Assembly (NCBI GenBank): GCA_900555355.1
Contig: USKV01000095.1
Span: forward strand, 1 to 6,266
DNA: 6,266 nucleotides
Direction: 5' to 3'
Source: an uncultured Collinsella sp.
Lineage (GTDB): Bacteria > Actinomycetota > Coriobacteriia > Coriobacteriales > Coriobacteriaceae
Below, piece by piece: positions 5,466 to 6,266 of this stretch. A program made the position numbers and the translations under genes. Position 1 is the first letter of the stretch. Each line of letters begins with the position of its first letter. A model generated the notes under the pieces. That model saw only the letters and a program-made list of their open reading frames with translations, had not been told where the DNA came from and did no database searches.

Positions 5466-6266
5466 TTAGAGCGCCTCCTCATCGAGCGGAGCGGCCATGG
5501 TGCCCTCGCCCGCGAGCGGCGACTTGTCGCGCCAGACGTTCTCGAACTGCTCCTTGTCGAGCACGTGGTCGCGCTTGGCGGCGACATCGGTCACCGTCAC
5601 GCGGTCGGTGCAGGAATAGCACGGGTCGAGCGAGCCAACGATCAGCGCCGCATCGCCCACGGTGTTGCCGCGGAACATGTAGCGCAGGACCGGCCAGTTA
5701 CTGTACGTGGCGGCCTTGGCGCGCCAGCGGTAGCACTTCTGGTTATTGCCGAGCATGGCCCAGTGCACGTCCTCGCCGCGCGGCGCCTCGGTGGCACCGA
5801 TGGCGTACTTGTGCGGGGTGTACTCCCAATCCGTGGTGAGGATGGGGCCCGACGGGCAGTTCTCGAGCATGGTCTCGATCATGTCGATCGAATCGTAGAC
5901 CTCCTGGATGCGGACGGCGGTACGGCCGAAGGCATCGCAGGTGTCTGCCGTAGCGGCGTGCATCTTTTGGACGTCCGGATCGGCGTAGCCGTCGAAGGGA
6001 TGGTCGAAGCGCACGTCGCGGGCATAGCCCGAGCCACGCATGAGCGGGCCGACCGGCGAGAAGTCGCGTGCGATCTTGCGATCCAGAATGCCGATGCCAC
6101 TCGTACGCTCAATAAAGTTGGGCGTGGAGAGCAAGACGTCGACGAGCTCCTGAACCTCGGAGCGCAGCTGGTGGATGGTCGTGAGCGTGGAGAGCTTCTG
6201 CTCGGCCAAAATGTCGCGACGCACGCCGCCGATCACGTTGAGGCCGTATGTCTTGCGGTGACCGGA
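5466..6266 (-). CDS. hycE: [NiFe] hydrogenase group 4 large subunit (HycE/HyfG-like), C-terminal part
   Basis: The last 266 residues of the catalytic subunit of a formate-hydrogenlyase type hydrogenase; the frame is open at the right edge, so the start and the first NiFe cysteine pair lie outside. The visible part starts SGHRKTYGLNVIGGVRRDI, a block shared with complex I NuoD and HycE. It continues with SPVGPLMRGSGYARDVRFDH, EAPRGEDVHW, YRWRAKAATYSNWPVLRYMF and the C-terminal metal motif DPCYSCTDR at 214-222 (bases 5627-5601). The two cysteines there (216 and 219) should bind the NiFe centre. After Arg222 comes a 44-residue tail (VTVTD to EEAL). HycE precursors are cut directly after this arginine by HycI, so the tail should be removed; E. 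coli loses 32 residues. The enzyme makes H2 from protons in the cytoplasm at the membrane. A GTG at 6236 is internal (valine in LNVIGG), not a start. Confidence 0.97.
   Translation of the reverse strand, partial: SGHRKTYGLNVIGGVRRDILAEQKLSTLTTIHQLRSEVQELVDVLLSTPNFIERTSGIGILDRKIARDFSPVGPLMRGSGYARDVRFDHPFDGYADPDVQKMHAATADTCDAFGRTAVRIQEVYDSIDMIETMLENCPSGPILTTDWEYTPHKYAIGATEAPRGEDVHWAMLGNNQKCYRWRAKAATYSNWPVLRYMFRGNTVGDAALIVGSLDPCYSCTDRVTVTDVAAKRDHVLDKEQFENVWRDKSPLAGEGTMAAPLDEEAL

Noticed and set aside
4748..5587. Longer hycF starting near 5587
   Set aside because: The extra 41 residues are Ser/Arg-rich, lie inside the hycE end and have no match to HycF; ATG 5464 has a good ribosome site and aligned N-terminus.
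5466..6236. hycE starting at GTG 6236
   Set aside because: The frame stays open to the window edge and the upstream residues (SGHRKTYGLN) continue a conserved HycE/NuoD block.

Overview
This GC-rich window carries seven genes, all on the minus strand, so transcription runs from the right edge to the left edge. Six of them form one tightly packed run: the soluble arm of a group 4 (formate-hydrogenlyase type) [NiFe] hydrogenase, its dedicated maturation factors and a formate channel. The seventh is a molybdopterin oxidoreductase behind a transcription terminator. The strong GC bias, the anaerobic fermentative gene content and the AAGGAGG-type ribosome sites suggest an anaerobic gut actinobacterium of the Coriobacteriia, perhaps Collinsella or a relative. 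That placement is inference from the sequence only.

Layout in transcription order. At 6266-5466 is the 3' part of hycE (large, NiFe-carrying subunit; its 5' end lies outside the window). Then come hycF (5464-4748, two-cluster ferredoxin subunit), hycG (4745-3963, small FeS subunit), hycH (3962-3381, assembly factor), hycI (3381-2878, endopeptidase that matures HycE) and focA (2838-1999, formate channel). Gaps are 1, 2, 0, -1 and 39 bases, so the six genes look like one translationally coupled operon that ends at a clear rho-independent terminator (1976-1941). After it, at 1876-1 and running off the left edge, is a cytoplasmic molybdopterin enzyme that resembles the PhsA/PsrA branch of the family more than formate dehydrogenase.

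How the parts work together. Formate moves through FocA. In formate hydrogenlyases a formate dehydrogenase (not visible here) feeds electrons through ferredoxin-like subunits (HycF) and the small subunit (HycG) to the NiFe site in HycE, where protons are reduced to H2. HycE still carries its C-terminal tail after DPCYSCTDR; HycI removes such a tail once nickel is inserted, with HycH assisting. The gene order hydrogenase subunits - hycH - hycI - foc combines features of the E. coli hyc set (hycH-hycI) and hyf set (which ends near focB). The membrane subunits that would decide between the 7-subunit Hyc and the larger Hyf form lie beyond the right edge.

No RNA gene, insertion sequence, CRISPR array or long repeat was seen. 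There is no gene-free stretch above 300 bases; the largest gap is the 122 bases between focA and the molybdopterin gene. The most notable points are the non-FDH molybdoenzyme next to an FHL operon, altered residues in the HycI signature, extra tails on HycF and HycH, and a codon-usage break across the terminator.
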